A program made the position numbers and the translations under genes. The notes beneath the pieces were generated by a model, which saw only the letters and a program-made list of their open reading frames with translations, searched no databases and was not told the DNA's origin. This document shows, in pieces, positions 39,265-39,306 of a stretch of 39,306 bases of DNA. Each line of letters opens with the position of its first letter. The stretch's first letter is position 1. Origin of the DNA: Firmicutes bacterium UBA6132 (GTDB lineage Bacteria; Bacillota_A; Clostridia; Tissierellales; Sedimentibacteraceae); the NCBI GenBank assembly GCA_002435835.1, contig DIVM01000205.1, forward strand, positions 1 through 39,306, in the 5' to 3' direction.

Positions 39265-39306
39265 TTATAAAGGAGAATAAATATCAAAATCATCCTTTGC
39301 AATATC
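39265..39306 (-). CDS. C-terminal end of an unidentified protein (cut by window edge)
   Basis: The last 13 codons of a minus-strand frame, reading DIAKDDFDIYSPL and stop at 39265, followed by an AT-rich spacer and the terminator at 39162-39194. The fragment is too short to name; the neighbourhood would fit a gene of butyrate or oxo-acid metabolism. Confidence 0.4.
   Translation of the reverse strand, partial: DIAKDDFDIYSPL

Noticed and set aside
1..39306. CRISPR arrays, tRNA or rRNA genes, phage modules
   Set aside because: No regularly spaced repeats, no cloverleaf-like GTTCGAATC-type sequence and no structural phage genes were recognised by reading.

Overview
The window looks like a chromosomal segment of a low-GC, strictly anaerobic, amino-acid-fermenting member of the Clostridia/Tissierellia (Sedimentibacter-like is my best guess). 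This rests on strongly AT-rich intergenic DNA, histidine/glutamate and C1-folate genes, a butyrate kinase and thiolase, several [4Fe-4S] proteins, sigma-54 promoters and clostridial-type small regulators. No rRNA, tRNA, CRISPR array or complete insertion sequence was recognised. Most genes lie on the minus strand.

Left part (1-7.2 kb): a truncated formate-THF ligase (fhs), then ftcD, fchA and gltS, which convert formiminoglutamate to glutamate plus C1-folate and move glutamate. Upstream is a two-component system whose kinase carries its own extracytoplasmic amino-acid-binding domain and whose regulator is a GAFTGA-type sigma-54 activator. Sigma-54 (-24/-12) promoters are readable before gltS and before the kinase, and a third lies far away before the thiolase gene. 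The gltS leader may hold a structured RNA.

Middle (7.2-24 kb): a MerR/aldo-keto reductase operon with a typical 19-bp-spacer MerR promoter; an orphan small gene; an IS3-type remnant; a four-gene catabolic cluster (RraA-fold aldolase, CitMHS transporter, YbhJ-like aconitase, PrpF-family isomerase) with a divergent LysR regulator; a peptide-use operon (PepD dipeptidase, OPT transporter, PqqD-like protein); and a redox region with two NapH-like membrane iron-sulfur proteins, a cupin and a Crp/Fnr regulator, in which two copies of the palindrome AGTTACC-NN-(G/A)GTAACT mark the probable regulon.

Right part (24.3-39.3 kb): an orphan multi-PAS histidine kinase, a permease split into two half-size genes, and a nine-gene [NiFe] hydrogenase operon (cytochrome-b5-like protein, small subunit, large subunit, protease, a zinc-domain-less HypA, HypF, HypC, HypD, HypE, no HypB). 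The hydrogenase small subunit has no Tat signal and has CxxN instead of CxxC at the proximal cluster. The window ends with thiolase and butyrate kinase (butyryl-CoA/butyrate energy metabolism) and the last codons of another minus-strand gene.

The most promising candidates for something new are the tricarboxylate-type aldolase pathway at 9.65-16.3 kb, the cytosolic hydrogenase with a b5-type partner and trimmed HypA, the PqqD-OPT-PepD operon, and the sigma-54 glutamate-sensing module with its long leader.
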